From JAJCYE01 sp036260105 (lineage in GTDB: Bacteria; Actinomycetota; CADDZG01; JAHWKV01), in the NCBI GenBank assembly GCA_036260105.1, contig DATAAN010000105.1, positions 1-25,117 on the forward strand: DNA of 25,117 nt. The letters are read 5' to 3'. Positions 7,793 through 14,078 of this stretch are shown one piece after another. The position numbers and the translations under genes were made by a program. Position 1 is the stretch's first letter. Each line of letters begins with the position of its first letter. Below the pieces are notes generated by a model. It was given only the letters and a program-made list of their open reading frames with translations. It was not told the DNA's origin and did no database searches.

Positions 7793-7829
7793 ATCGACGA
7801 ATTCGCTCCAGCCAACAGGAGGTGGTCCA

Positions 7830-8078
7830 GTGGGACGCAGGAGAACAAGGCTCAGAATTGTGCCCGACAGGCGTTCAAGTGCAGCCCGCAACACCGTCGC
7901 CGTGGCGTCCGGAATAGTGCCCGGGCTGATCGCCGGCTTCGCCGCGGTTGCCGCAGTCCGGTTCGCCCGCTCCAGGAAACGGCGGAACAATTCCCCCTAC
8001 TCCAGCGTTTTGCCTGCTGAGGTGCACAGCAACGGCCACTCGAAGGTCAAGCTGAACAGCCTCGATTCGTTTTCCTAG
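7830..8078 (+). CDS. Small one-helix membrane protein, 82 aa
   Basis: The GTG at 7830 follows AGGAGG (7817-7822) by seven bases, which decides the start. The N-terminus is very basic (GRRRTRLRIVPDRRSSAARN), followed by one hydrophobic segment, residues about 23-43 (VAVASGIVPGLIAGFAAVAAV), and then another basic cluster (RFARSRKRRNN) and a polar tail. The basic residues on both sides make the topology uncertain. I see no known family. It ends 15 bases before the msrB start and is probably co-transcribed with it. Confidence 0.65.
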   Translation: MGRRRTRLRIVPDRRSSAARNTVAVASGIVPGLIAGFAAVAAVRFARSRKRRNNSPYSSVLPAEVHSNGHSKVKLNSLDSFS

Positions 8079-8093
8079 ATCCGAGGAGCCGAT

Positions 8094-8495
8094 TTGGAAA
8101 AGGTAGTCAAGTCTGAGGACGAGTGGCGGGCGGAGCTGACGCCGGAGCAGTACCACGTCCTGCGTGAGAAGGGCACGGAGCGGCCGTTCACCGGCGCCTA
8201 CGTTCACAACAAGGCCAAGGGGATGTACCAGTGCGCCGCCTGCGGAGCCGATTTGTTCAGCTCCGACGTCAAGTTCGAGTCGGGCACCGGCTGGCCCAGC
8301 TTCACCGAGCCGGTGGAACAGGGCCGGGTGGAGCTCAAGCCGGACAACAGCTTCTTCATGCGCCGGACCGAGGTGCTGTGCGGCGCATGCGGATCGCACC
8401 TCGGCCACGTGTTCGACGACGGCCCCCAGCCGACCGGCAAGAGGTACTGCATCAACTCCTGCTCCTTGGACTTCAAGGAGCAGACGACCGCCTAG
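8094..8495 (+). CDS. msrB: Peptide-methionine (R)-S-oxide reductase
   Basis: MsrB repairs oxidised methionine by reducing the R-sulfoxide, usually with thioredoxin. The 133-residue length is typical. Visible hallmarks are the two zinc pairs Cys47/Cys50 (CAAC) and Cys96/Cys99 (CGAC), the SGTGWPSF motif at 63-70, HLGHVF at 102-107 and the active-site RYCINS with catalytic Cys119. The resolving cysteine found in SGCGWPSF of E. coli MsrB is Thr65 here, while an extra cysteine, Cys123, follows in CINSCSLDF. The start is a TTG at 8094, five bases after GAGGAG (8083-8088). The stop overlaps the stop of tatD on the other strand in CTAG. Confidence 0.95.
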   Translation: MEKVVKSEDEWRAELTPEQYHVLREKGTERPFTGAYVHNKAKGMYQCAACGADLFSSDVKFESGTGWPSFTEPVEQGRVELKPDNSFFMRRTEVLCGACGSHLGHVFDDGPQPTGKRYCINSCSLDFKEQTTA

Positions 8496-9256
8496 GCGGG
8501 CAGTCTGAAGGCCCTCCGGGCGTTGGCTGCGGTCGCTTCGGCGATCTCGGCCACGGGGCGGCCGGTAGCCGCAGCCAGGGCTGCGCCCACGTCCACCACG
8601 TTACGGGGCTCGTTCGGCTTGCCGCGGTGCGGCACTGGTGACAGGTAGGGAGAGTCCGTCTCGACCAGCAGCCGGTCCAGCGGCACCGCGGAGGCGGCTT
8701 CCCGCAGGTTGGGCGCGTTCTTGTACGACACGTTGCCGGCGAAGGAGACGAAGCCGCCCATGGCCACGGCCCTCTCGGCCTCTGGGCGGCCGCCGGAGAA
8801 GCAGTGGAAGATCAGCGTGTCCGGGGCGCCGGCCTCCTCCAGCTGGGCCACTACGTCGGCAAAGGCGTCCCTGATGTGCATGACCATGGGAAGGGCAAGC
8901 CTCTTGGCCAGCTCGATCTGCGCCGCGAAAGCTCGCCGTTGCGCGTCGGGGCTGGCGTGGTCCCGGTAGAAGTCCAGGCCGACCTCTCCGATCGCCACCA
9001 CCTTGGGAGACGAGGCCAGCCCGGCGATCTCATCGCCGACGATCTCGTCGAAGTCCTCGGCGTCATAGGGGTGGATGCCCACGGTGGCGAAGACGGTGGG
9101 ATGCCGCTCGGCCAGCCGGACTGCTTCCCGGCTGCTGGGCAGGTCCGTCCCGATGGTGACCATTGCCTCCACCCCTGCCTCCTCGGCCCGCTGCAGCGCT
9201 TCGTCGAGGCTGGCCTCGAGCGAGTCGAGGTGACAATGGGAGTCGATCCAGGTCAA
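8492..9256 (-). CDS. tatD: TatD family metal-dependent hydrolase
   Basis: TatD proteins are metal-dependent DNases/hydrolases with a TIM-barrel fold. The 254-residue product shows the whole set of metal ligands: HCH near the N-terminus (residues 7-9 of WIDSHCHLD), Glu in GEVGLDFY, His in MVMHIRDAF, His in IFHCFSGG and Asp in VETDSPYLSP. The reading frame is open further upstream, but that part lies inside metG and is not protein-like. The start is a TTG at 9256 that overlaps the metG stop as TTGA, so the two genes are translationally coupled. metG-tatD adjacency is common in many bacteria. Confidence 0.95.
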   Translation of the reverse strand: MTWIDSHCHLDSLEASLDEALQRAEEAGVEAMVTIGTDLPSSREAVRLAERHPTVFATVGIHPYDAEDFDEIVGDEIAGLASSPKVVAIGEVGLDFYRDHASPDAQRRAFAAQIELAKRLALPMVMHIRDAFADVVAQLEEAGAPDTLIFHCFSGGRPEAERAVAMGGFVSFAGNVSYKNAPNLREAASAVPLDRLLVETDSPYLSPVPHRGKPNEPRNVVDVGAALAAATGRPVAEIAEATAANARRAFRLPA

Positions 9257-10875
9257 TCGGTCTTCTCGACCTCGACCCGCGGGAAGACTGAGGCTCCCTT
9301 GGTCACCTTGGTCCCGACCAGGCTCGTGCCGGCGGGCAGAGACTCGGCGAGCGGCCGGTGGTCCTCGAGGTCGACGCCGAGCTGCTCCCGGATCCGCCTG
9401 GAGGCCGCCGGCATCGCCGGGGAGATCAGGATGGAGATCTGCCGGATCGCCTCGCACACCGTGAAGAGGACGGTCGCCAGCCGGTCGCGCTGGCCGGGGT
9501 CCTTGGCCAGCTTCCAGGGGGCGGTGTCGTCCAGGTAGTGGTTCGCCGCCTTCACGAACTCGAACACCGCGGTGAGGGCGCCCGCAGGATCGAGCCGCCG
9601 GACCCGGGCGTCCATCTCCGACGCCGCCCGCTCAGCGGCGGCACGCAGCTCGTCGTCCAGCGGCGTCAGCTCCGCGGGTTGGGGTACGACGCCGTCGAAG
9701 TTCTTGGCGGTCATCGCCAGCGACCGGCTCACCAGGTTGCCCAGGTCGTTGGCCAGGTCGGCGTTGTAGCGGGCGGTCATCGCTTCCCAGGAGAAGGCGC
9801 CGTCCTGGCCGAAGGTTCCCTCCCTTAGGAAGTGGTAGCGGTAGCCGTCGGAGCCGAAGGTGTCGACCAGCGTGTGGGGCGAGATGCCGGTGAGGTTTGT
9901 CTTGGACATCTTCTTGCCGCCGACCGTCAGGTAGCCGTGGGCGAACACCTGCCTCGGCAGCGGCAGTCCGGCCGCCATGAGCATCGCGGGCCAGATGACC
10001 GCGTGCTGCCGGAGGATGTCCTTGCCGATCAGGTGGATGTCGGCCGGCCAGGTGCGGGCAAACCGCTCGGGGTCGCGCCCCTGGCCGACTGCCGTCGTGT
10101 AGTTCTGTAGCGCGTCGATCCACACGTACATGACGTGCCGCGGGTCCCACGGGATCGGCACACCCCAGGAGAACGACGTGCGGGATATCGACAGGTCCTG
10201 CAGCCCGCCCTTCACGAAGCTGACCACCTCGTTACGGCGGATCTCCGGTTGCACGAAGTCCGGGTTGGCCTCGTAGAGCTCGAGCAGGCGGTCGGCGTAG
10301 GCGGAGAGCCGGAAGAAGTAGTTCTGCTCCTCAAGCCACTCAACCGGCCGTTCGTGGATCGGGCAGAGACCGTCGATTATCTCGCTCGGCTGATAGAAGG
10401 CTTCGCACGCCACGCAGTACGGCCCCGTATAGGTCGCAAGGTAGACGTCGCCCTGGTCGTAGAGCTGCTGCACCAGCTCCTGCACCGGCTTGGTGTGGCG
10501 CTCCTCGGTGGTGCGGATGAAGTCGTCGTAGGAGATCTCCAGCCGCTCCCAGACGTCCTTCCAGCGGGGCACCATCTGGTCGCACCACTCGATCGGACTT
10601 ACGCCGTTCTGCTCCGCGGTTTGAGCGACCTTCTGTCCATGTTCATCAGTGCCCGTAAGGAAGAAAACCTTCTCTCCGGCGAGCCTGTGAAATCTAACCA
10701 GAAAATCGGCGTTTACTGTAGTGTACGCGTGTCCAATATGGGGAACATCGTTCACGTAATAGATCGGCGTAGTCACGTAGAAGACGTCCTTTTGGCGTTT
10801 ACCGTCTCCCGCAGCGTCCGATTCCGCGTCTATTCGACCGTCTTTGTCCCTGTTGCTGGTAATGTCTATATTCAT
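9253..10875 (-). CDS. metG: Methionyl-tRNA synthetase
   Basis: This enzyme charges tRNA-Met and is essential for translation. The class I signatures are present: HIGH at residues 46-49 (VPHIGHAY) and KMSKT at 322-326. The insertion CVACEAFY...CPIHERP supplies a Cys-x2-Cys...Cys-x2-His zinc knuckle as in Thermus and Bacillus enzymes. The anticodon-binding helical domain follows (DLGNLVSRSLAM, then HYLDDTAPWKLAKD). At 540 residues it lacks the C-terminal tRNA-binding extension of longer forms. About 27 residues (MNIDITSNRD...GKRQ) precede the usual VTTPIYYVN opening; this polar leader may be real or the start may be slightly downstream. No clear Shine-Dalgarno is seen before the ATG at 10875. 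The first roughly 85 codons are much lower in GC than the rest. Confidence 0.96.
   Translation of the reverse strand: MNIDITSNRDKDGRIDAESDAAGDGKRQKDVFYVTTPIYYVNDVPHIGHAYTTVNADFLVRFHRLAGEKVFFLTGTDEHGQKVAQTAEQNGVSPIEWCDQMVPRWKDVWERLEISYDDFIRTTEERHTKPVQELVQQLYDQGDVYLATYTGPYCVACEAFYQPSEIIDGLCPIHERPVEWLEEQNYFFRLSAYADRLLELYEANPDFVQPEIRRNEVVSFVKGGLQDLSISRTSFSWGVPIPWDPRHVMYVWIDALQNYTTAVGQGRDPERFARTWPADIHLIGKDILRQHAVIWPAMLMAAGLPLPRQVFAHGYLTVGGKKMSKTNLTGISPHTLVDTFGSDGYRYHFLREGTFGQDGAFSWEAMTARYNADLANDLGNLVSRSLAMTAKNFDGVVPQPAELTPLDDELRAAAERAASEMDARVRRLDPAGALTAVFEFVKAANHYLDDTAPWKLAKDPGQRDRLATVLFTVCEAIRQISILISPAMPAASRRIREQLGVDLEDHRPLAESLPAGTSLVGTKVTKGASVFPRVEVEKTD
10844..10872 (+). promoter_or_regulatory. 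Candidate promoter of the AbrB-like gene
   Basis: TTGTCC (10844-10849) and TATATT (10867-10872) are 17 bases apart, a sigma-A-like arrangement. It lies inside the AT-richer 5' end of metG on the opposite strand. Transcription would start near 10879, leaving a leader of about 36 bases with AAGGAG before the ATG at 10915. It was identified by eye only. Confidence 0.4.
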
Positions 10876-10914
10876 AAGGATGGTGACTTTCTAGACCGTC
10901 TAAGAAGGAGAGTA

Positions 10915-11217
10915 ATGGCGAAACGAGCTTCCGGCGGCGGGTCCGAAGTAGGGACTTTGCCGAACGGCATGAAGAACACCGGCATGAACCGGAAGTTGGA
11001 CGTACTCGGAAGGATTGTAATTCCGGCCGAGATACGGAAGTCGCTCGACCTCAAAGAAGGTGGAGTGCTTGACATCTCGCTGGAGGAAGACCGCATCATC
11101 CTCACTCCCCGCCAGGACTCCTGTGTGTTCTGTGGCGACCGCTCAGAGCTCAAGGGGTACGGTGGACGGATGATCTGCTCCTCTTGCCTCGCGGGACTGG
11201 ACTCCCTAACAGCGTAG
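10915..11217 (+). CDS. AbrB/SpoVT-type transition regulator with four-cysteine tail
   Basis: The ATG at 10915 has AAGGAG five to ten bases upstream. Although the frame is open far upstream, that part is antisense to metG. Of 100 residues, about 19-65 form a swapped-hairpin AbrB DNA-binding domain: MKNTGMNRKLDVLGRIVIP, then AEIRKSLDLKEGGVLDISLEEDRIILTP. Bacillus AbrB has the same GxxRKVDxLGRVVIPxELR layout. The C-terminal part has Cys70, Cys73, Cys88 and Cys91 (CVFCG...ICSSC), a zinc-ribbon-like set instead of the AbrB multimerisation region. It probably binds DNA as a dimer and may sense metal or redox state; that is inference. It is divergent from metG with 39 bases between starts, and both genes share that region for control. 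Confidence 0.9.
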   Translation: MAKRASGGGSEVGTLPNGMKNTGMNRKLDVLGRIVIPAEIRKSLDLKEGGVLDISLEEDRIILTPRQDSCVFCGDRSELKGYGGRMICSSCLAGLDSLTA

Positions 11218-11239
11218 CGGGAGTTCTCCCCACTAAGGC

Positions 11240-12067
11240 TCAGCCCGCATCCGGGCTGCCCAGCAAGCCTTCGTAAACAGACCGCCTGGGCGCACCCACG
11301 GTCGCTGCAGCCTTTGCTGCGGCTTTTGACTTGGTCATACCGTCCTCGATGAGGCCCTGAGCCATCTCGATGGCCGCCTCCAGGCTGACAGCTTGTCTGG
11401 CGGCGCCTTCGACGACCAGGACTACTTCTCCTCTCGGGTCCTCATCGAGGCGGGCGACCAACTCACCGATCGTCCCCCGCAGCACCTCCTCGTGAACCTT
11501 GGTCAGCTCGCGCGCAACGGCGACCCGGCGGTCTCCGAGGATCTCGAGCATCGCCTCCAGCGTTGGTCTGACGCGGCCCGGCGCCTCGAAGAAGATCAAC
11601 GTCCGGTCGTCCAGTGCGACGGCTTCCAGGCGAGTGCGCTTCTCGCCCTCCGGTTTGGGAAGGAAGCCCTCGAAGGCGAATCGGGCCGTCGGCAGGCCCG
11701 ACAGAACCAGGGCGCTCAACGCAGCCGAGGGACCCGGTATCACCTCCACTGGGATGCCGGCTTGGATGCTGGCCTGGACCAGCAGGTACCCGGGATCCGA
11801 GATCGCGGGCATTCCGCCGTCGCTCACCAGCGCCAGGCGGGTGCCGTCCTTCATGCGGTCGACCAAAAAACGAGTCTGCTTGTGCTCGTTGCCCTGATGG
11901 TAGGCGACCAGCTGGCCGGTGATCCGGTGCGCGCTCAGCAGCTTGCGGGTCCGGCGGGTGTCCTCAGCGGCGATGACGTCCGCCTCGCTCAGCACCCGAA
12001 GCAGCCGGAGCGAGACATCCTCGAGGTTGCCGATCGGCGTTGCGCAGACGAACAGTCGGCCGCTCAT
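11240..12067 (-). CDS. rsmI: 16S rRNA (cytidine-2'-O)-methyltransferase
   Basis: RsmI methylates the ribose of C1402 in 16S rRNA using SAM and fine-tunes the decoding centre. The 275-residue product carries the tetrapyrrole-methylase-like fold: ATPIGNLEDVSLRLLRVLSEAD at the start, AAEDTRRTRKLL, the SDGGMPAISDPG loop, VIPGPSAALSALVLSGLP and YEAPGR-like FFEAPGRV. The C-terminal KSKAAAKAAATVGAPRRSVYEGLL matches the small helical domain of the family. The start is the ATG at 12067, which overlaps the stop of the DUF192 gene as ATGA, so the two are coupled. The apparent upstream extension belongs to the DUF192 region in another frame. Confidence 0.96.
   Translation of the reverse strand: MSGRLFVCATPIGNLEDVSLRLLRVLSEADVIAAEDTRRTRKLLSAHRITGQLVAYHQGNEHKQTRFLVDRMKDGTRLALVSDGGMPAISDPGYLLVQASIQAGIPVEVIPGPSAALSALVLSGLPTARFAFEGFLPKPEGEKRTRLEAVALDDRTLIFFEAPGRVRPTLEAMLEILGDRRVAVARELTKVHEEVLRGTIGELVARLDEDPRGEVVLVVEGAARQAVSLEAAIEMAQGLIEDGMTKSKAAAKAAATVGAPRRSVYEGLLGSPDAG
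11241..11258 (+). terminator. Weak hairpin at the abrB-like/rsmI convergence
   Basis: CAGCCCG (11241-11247) pairs with CGGGCTG (11252-11258) around a four-base loop, 24 bases after the stop of the AbrB-like gene. It overlaps the last codons of rsmI. There is no T-tract, so its role as a terminator is uncertain. Confidence 0.35.
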
Positions 12068-12447
12068 CTCTGCTTCACCAGCCTTCCTCCCACCCGGATG
12101 CCGAGCCGTTCGGCTTCGCCGCCGTCCAGCTCGAGAACCCAGCGGGCGGTCAGGACACACGGCCCGATCCGGCCCGGATGCATGGTCTGAACGCGGATCA
12201 CCCGTCCCTTGCGAGAGATGTGAACCACGTCTATGGGAAACAGCATCCCTACCGTGTGGACCCACTTGGCTCGGATAAGGAATCCCCGACCCAACCCTAT
12301 CCCTGCGTATCCCAAAAGCCCCCGGGCCCGGCCGAACAGCCCGATCGGCTCCCAAACCTCGATGCAGATCCGGGGGTTGTCCGGGTCTGTCATCAGCAAA
12401 GCCGCTTCCTCCTTGGACGGGCGCATGAGGACAATGTAAGCGTCCAT
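12064..12447 (-). CDS. DUF192 family protein, 127 aa
   Basis: The product resembles the DUF192 (COG1430) family, small beta-rich proteins of unknown role, often exported in other bacteria. Key features are ARGLLGYAGIGLGRGFLI (the family's 'RxxGLMxR'-like region), the VGMLFPIDVVHISRKGRVIRV core and the ending WVLELDGGEAERLGIRVGGRL, which matches the usual 'VLELPAGxxxxxGIxxGD' closing. I chose the ATG at 12447 because the upstream open frame is basic, non-homologous text. A clear ribosome binding site is not visible, and the ATG at 12426 is an alternative. There is no signal peptide in this start choice, so this copy is probably cytosolic. It overlaps rsmI by four bases. Confidence 0.85.
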   Translation of the reverse strand: MDAYIVLMRPSKEEAALLMTDPDNPRICIEVWEPIGLFGRARGLLGYAGIGLGRGFLIRAKWVHTVGMLFPIDVVHISRKGRVIRVQTMHPGRIGPCVLTARWVLELDGGEAERLGIRVGGRLVKQR

Positions 12448-12482
12448 ATACTGACCCAATTCCGCGAGGCAGGAGAATCGGG

Positions 12483-12500
12483 ATCGAATCGATCGAATCG
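12483..12500 (+). repeat. 9-bp tandem repeat at the mannosyltransferase start
   Basis: ATCGAATCG occurs twice in a row (12483-12491 and 12492-12500), with a further GAATCG at 12475-12480. It encodes Ile-Glu-Ser twice at the inferred N-terminus. Such a repeat could slip, or serve as a protein-binding site between the two divergent genes. Confidence 0.6.
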
Positions 12501-14054
12501 CCCCAGAGGGAGTCGTCTGAGCTCCCCGGATCGCTCGACGGCCGGCCCCTGCGAGAGCCGGCCGGGACCCTCGAGAAGCGCCCAAGCAGGTGGCGCAGCC
12601 GCCGGTTCCTGCTCCTGGCGCTGCTTGTGTTTTCCGCCGCCATCAGGCTGATCCGCCTGGCCGAGCCGCCCGAGGTCGTGTTCGACGAGACCTATTACGC
12701 CAAGGATGCCTGCTCCTACCTGGACTACAAGCCCGAGACGTGCGGGCTGGCGTCGGACTCGGAGCAGAGCTACGTGCACCCTCCGCTGGGGAAGTGGATC
12801 ATCGCGGCCGGTATCAAGGCCTTCGGCTACAACTCGTTCGGCTGGCGGATCAGCGCCGTGGTATTCGGCGTCGGACTGGTCCTGGTGGTCTACCTCCTGG
12901 CCGGCAGGCTCTTCAAGAGCCAGTGGGTAGCTCTGGTGGCCGGCCTGCTCGTTTCCACCGACTTCCTCTTGTTCGTGCAGAGCCGCATCGCGATGCTGGA
13001 CATATTCCTGGCGTTCTTCATAGCTCTAGGTTTTTTGTTCCTGGCGATCGACCGGGAGGCAGCCGCGGCCGTCGCCTCGCATACGGACGAGCCCGGGGTC
13101 CGGCCGCTTCCGGTCCGGCGCCCCCACCACCGGCTGGCAGCGGGTGTGGCCTTCGGCCTGGCGCTGTCGGTGAAGTGGTCTGCGGTCTACCCGCTGGCCG
13201 CCGGGGCGCTGTTCGCCCTCGCGTGGTCCGTCGACCTCCTGCGACGCCGCCACCTGGCCGATCCGGGAGCAGCCGCACGATGGTGGCCCCCGGTGTTTCG
13301 CGAGGTGCTGTTCACCGGAGTGGCCTTCGGACTCGTCCCGCTGGTCGTCTACCTGGCCTCCTACTCCGCATGGTTCGCCAACGAGCTGTCCAAGGACTGC
13401 CCCTACACAGTGCCTGCGAGGTCCGAAGAGCGGATGTTCTCTGCGGGCTTCTACGGCCTGGTGGAGGGCGAGTGCGTGCGGGGGCTGCCCGGCGGCCTCC
13501 TCAACTTCGCCGACCTGCACGACCGGGTGGCGGATTACCACCTACACCTCACGGCCACCCACCCGTATCAGTCGAAGGCGTGGACCTGGCCGCTGGTTCT
13601 ACGACCGGTCGCCTACTTCTACGAGGGTGAGGAGGGCCGCTCCAATGAGATCATCGGCATGGCCAACGTCTTCACCTGGGGCGCCGGCCTCGGTGCACTG
13701 GTGTGGCTGGCCCTTCGAAGCCGGCGGAGCTGGCGGCCGGAGCGCGTGGTGCTGGTCGGGTGGGCCGTCCAGTACGTCCCCTGGCTTTTGGTAACCAGGC
13801 CGCTGTTCTTTTTCTACATGACGCCGGCGGTGCCGTTTCTTTTGATCGGCCTGGCAGCGGCACTGGATGCGCTGCGCGGGCGCAGCCCTGCCTCCAGGCG
13901 GGCGGTCGGGGCGTTCCTGGTGCTTGGCGTGGGGCTGATGCTTGTGCTGTTCTTCCCGATCCTCACCGCGATCGAGATCGACTACGACCTATGGCGCCGC
14001 CTGATGTGGATCCCACATTTCAGGTGCGGCGGTCTAACCTGCGGGTGGATCTAG
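12483..14054 (+). CDS. Protein O-mannosyltransferase (GT39), start codon unusual
   Basis: This membrane enzyme transfers mannose from a polyprenyl phosphate to exported proteins. The first loop holds the catalytic Asp-Glu of VVFDETYYAKDA (Asp68-Glu69 with this start) and SYVHPPLGKWIIAAG, both typical of actinobacterial PMTs. About ten hydrophobic helices follow, and the C-terminus (YDLWRRLMWIP) fits the family. The first RTG codon, GTG at 12627, falls in the middle of helix 1 (RRFLLLALLVFSAAIRLIRL). No ATG, GTG or TTG precedes it in the frame, which opens at 12429. The ATC at 12483 is seven bases after AGGAG (12471-12475) and gives a 523-residue protein; this is my best start but is inferred. 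The gene is divergent from the DUF192-rsmI pair, as PMT and rsmI genes are in mycobacteria. Confidence 0.9.
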   Translation: MESIESPQRESSELPGSLDGRPLREPAGTLEKRPSRWRSRRFLLLALLVFSAAIRLIRLAEPPEVVFDETYYAKDACSYLDYKPETCGLASDSEQSYVHPPLGKWIIAAGIKAFGYNSFGWRISAVVFGVGLVLVVYLLAGRLFKSQWVALVAGLLVSTDFLLFVQSRIAMLDIFLAFFIALGFLFLAIDREAAAAVASHTDEPGVRPLPVRRPHHRLAAGVAFGLALSVKWSAVYPLAAGALFALAWSVDLLRRRHLADPGAAARWWPPVFREVLFTGVAFGLVPLVVYLASYSAWFANELSKDCPYTVPARSEERMFSAGFYGLVEGECVRGLPGGLLNFADLHDRVADYHLHLTATHPYQSKAWTWPLVLRPVAYFYEGEEGRSNEIIGMANVFTWGAGLGALVWLALRSRRSWRPERVVLVGWAVQYVPWLLVTRPLFFFYMTPAVPFLLIGLAAALDALRGRSPASRRAVGAFLVLGVGLMLVLFFPILTAIEIDYDLWRRLMWIPHFRCGGLTCGWI

Positions 14055-14078
14055 CCGGCGGCGGGTAAGGAATGCGCC

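Noticed and set aside
8804..9538. 244-aa plus-strand frame within tatD-metG
   Set aside because: Both genes on the minus strand are well supported, so this is an overlap artefact.
10135..10914. 260-residue upstream extension of the AbrB-like frame
   Set aside because: It is antisense to metG. The AAGGAG before the ATG at 10915 and the family length fix the start there.
12627..12629. GTG start for the mannosyltransferase
   Set aside because: It would cut the first membrane helix in half and has no good binding site; the homologous N-terminus lies upstream.
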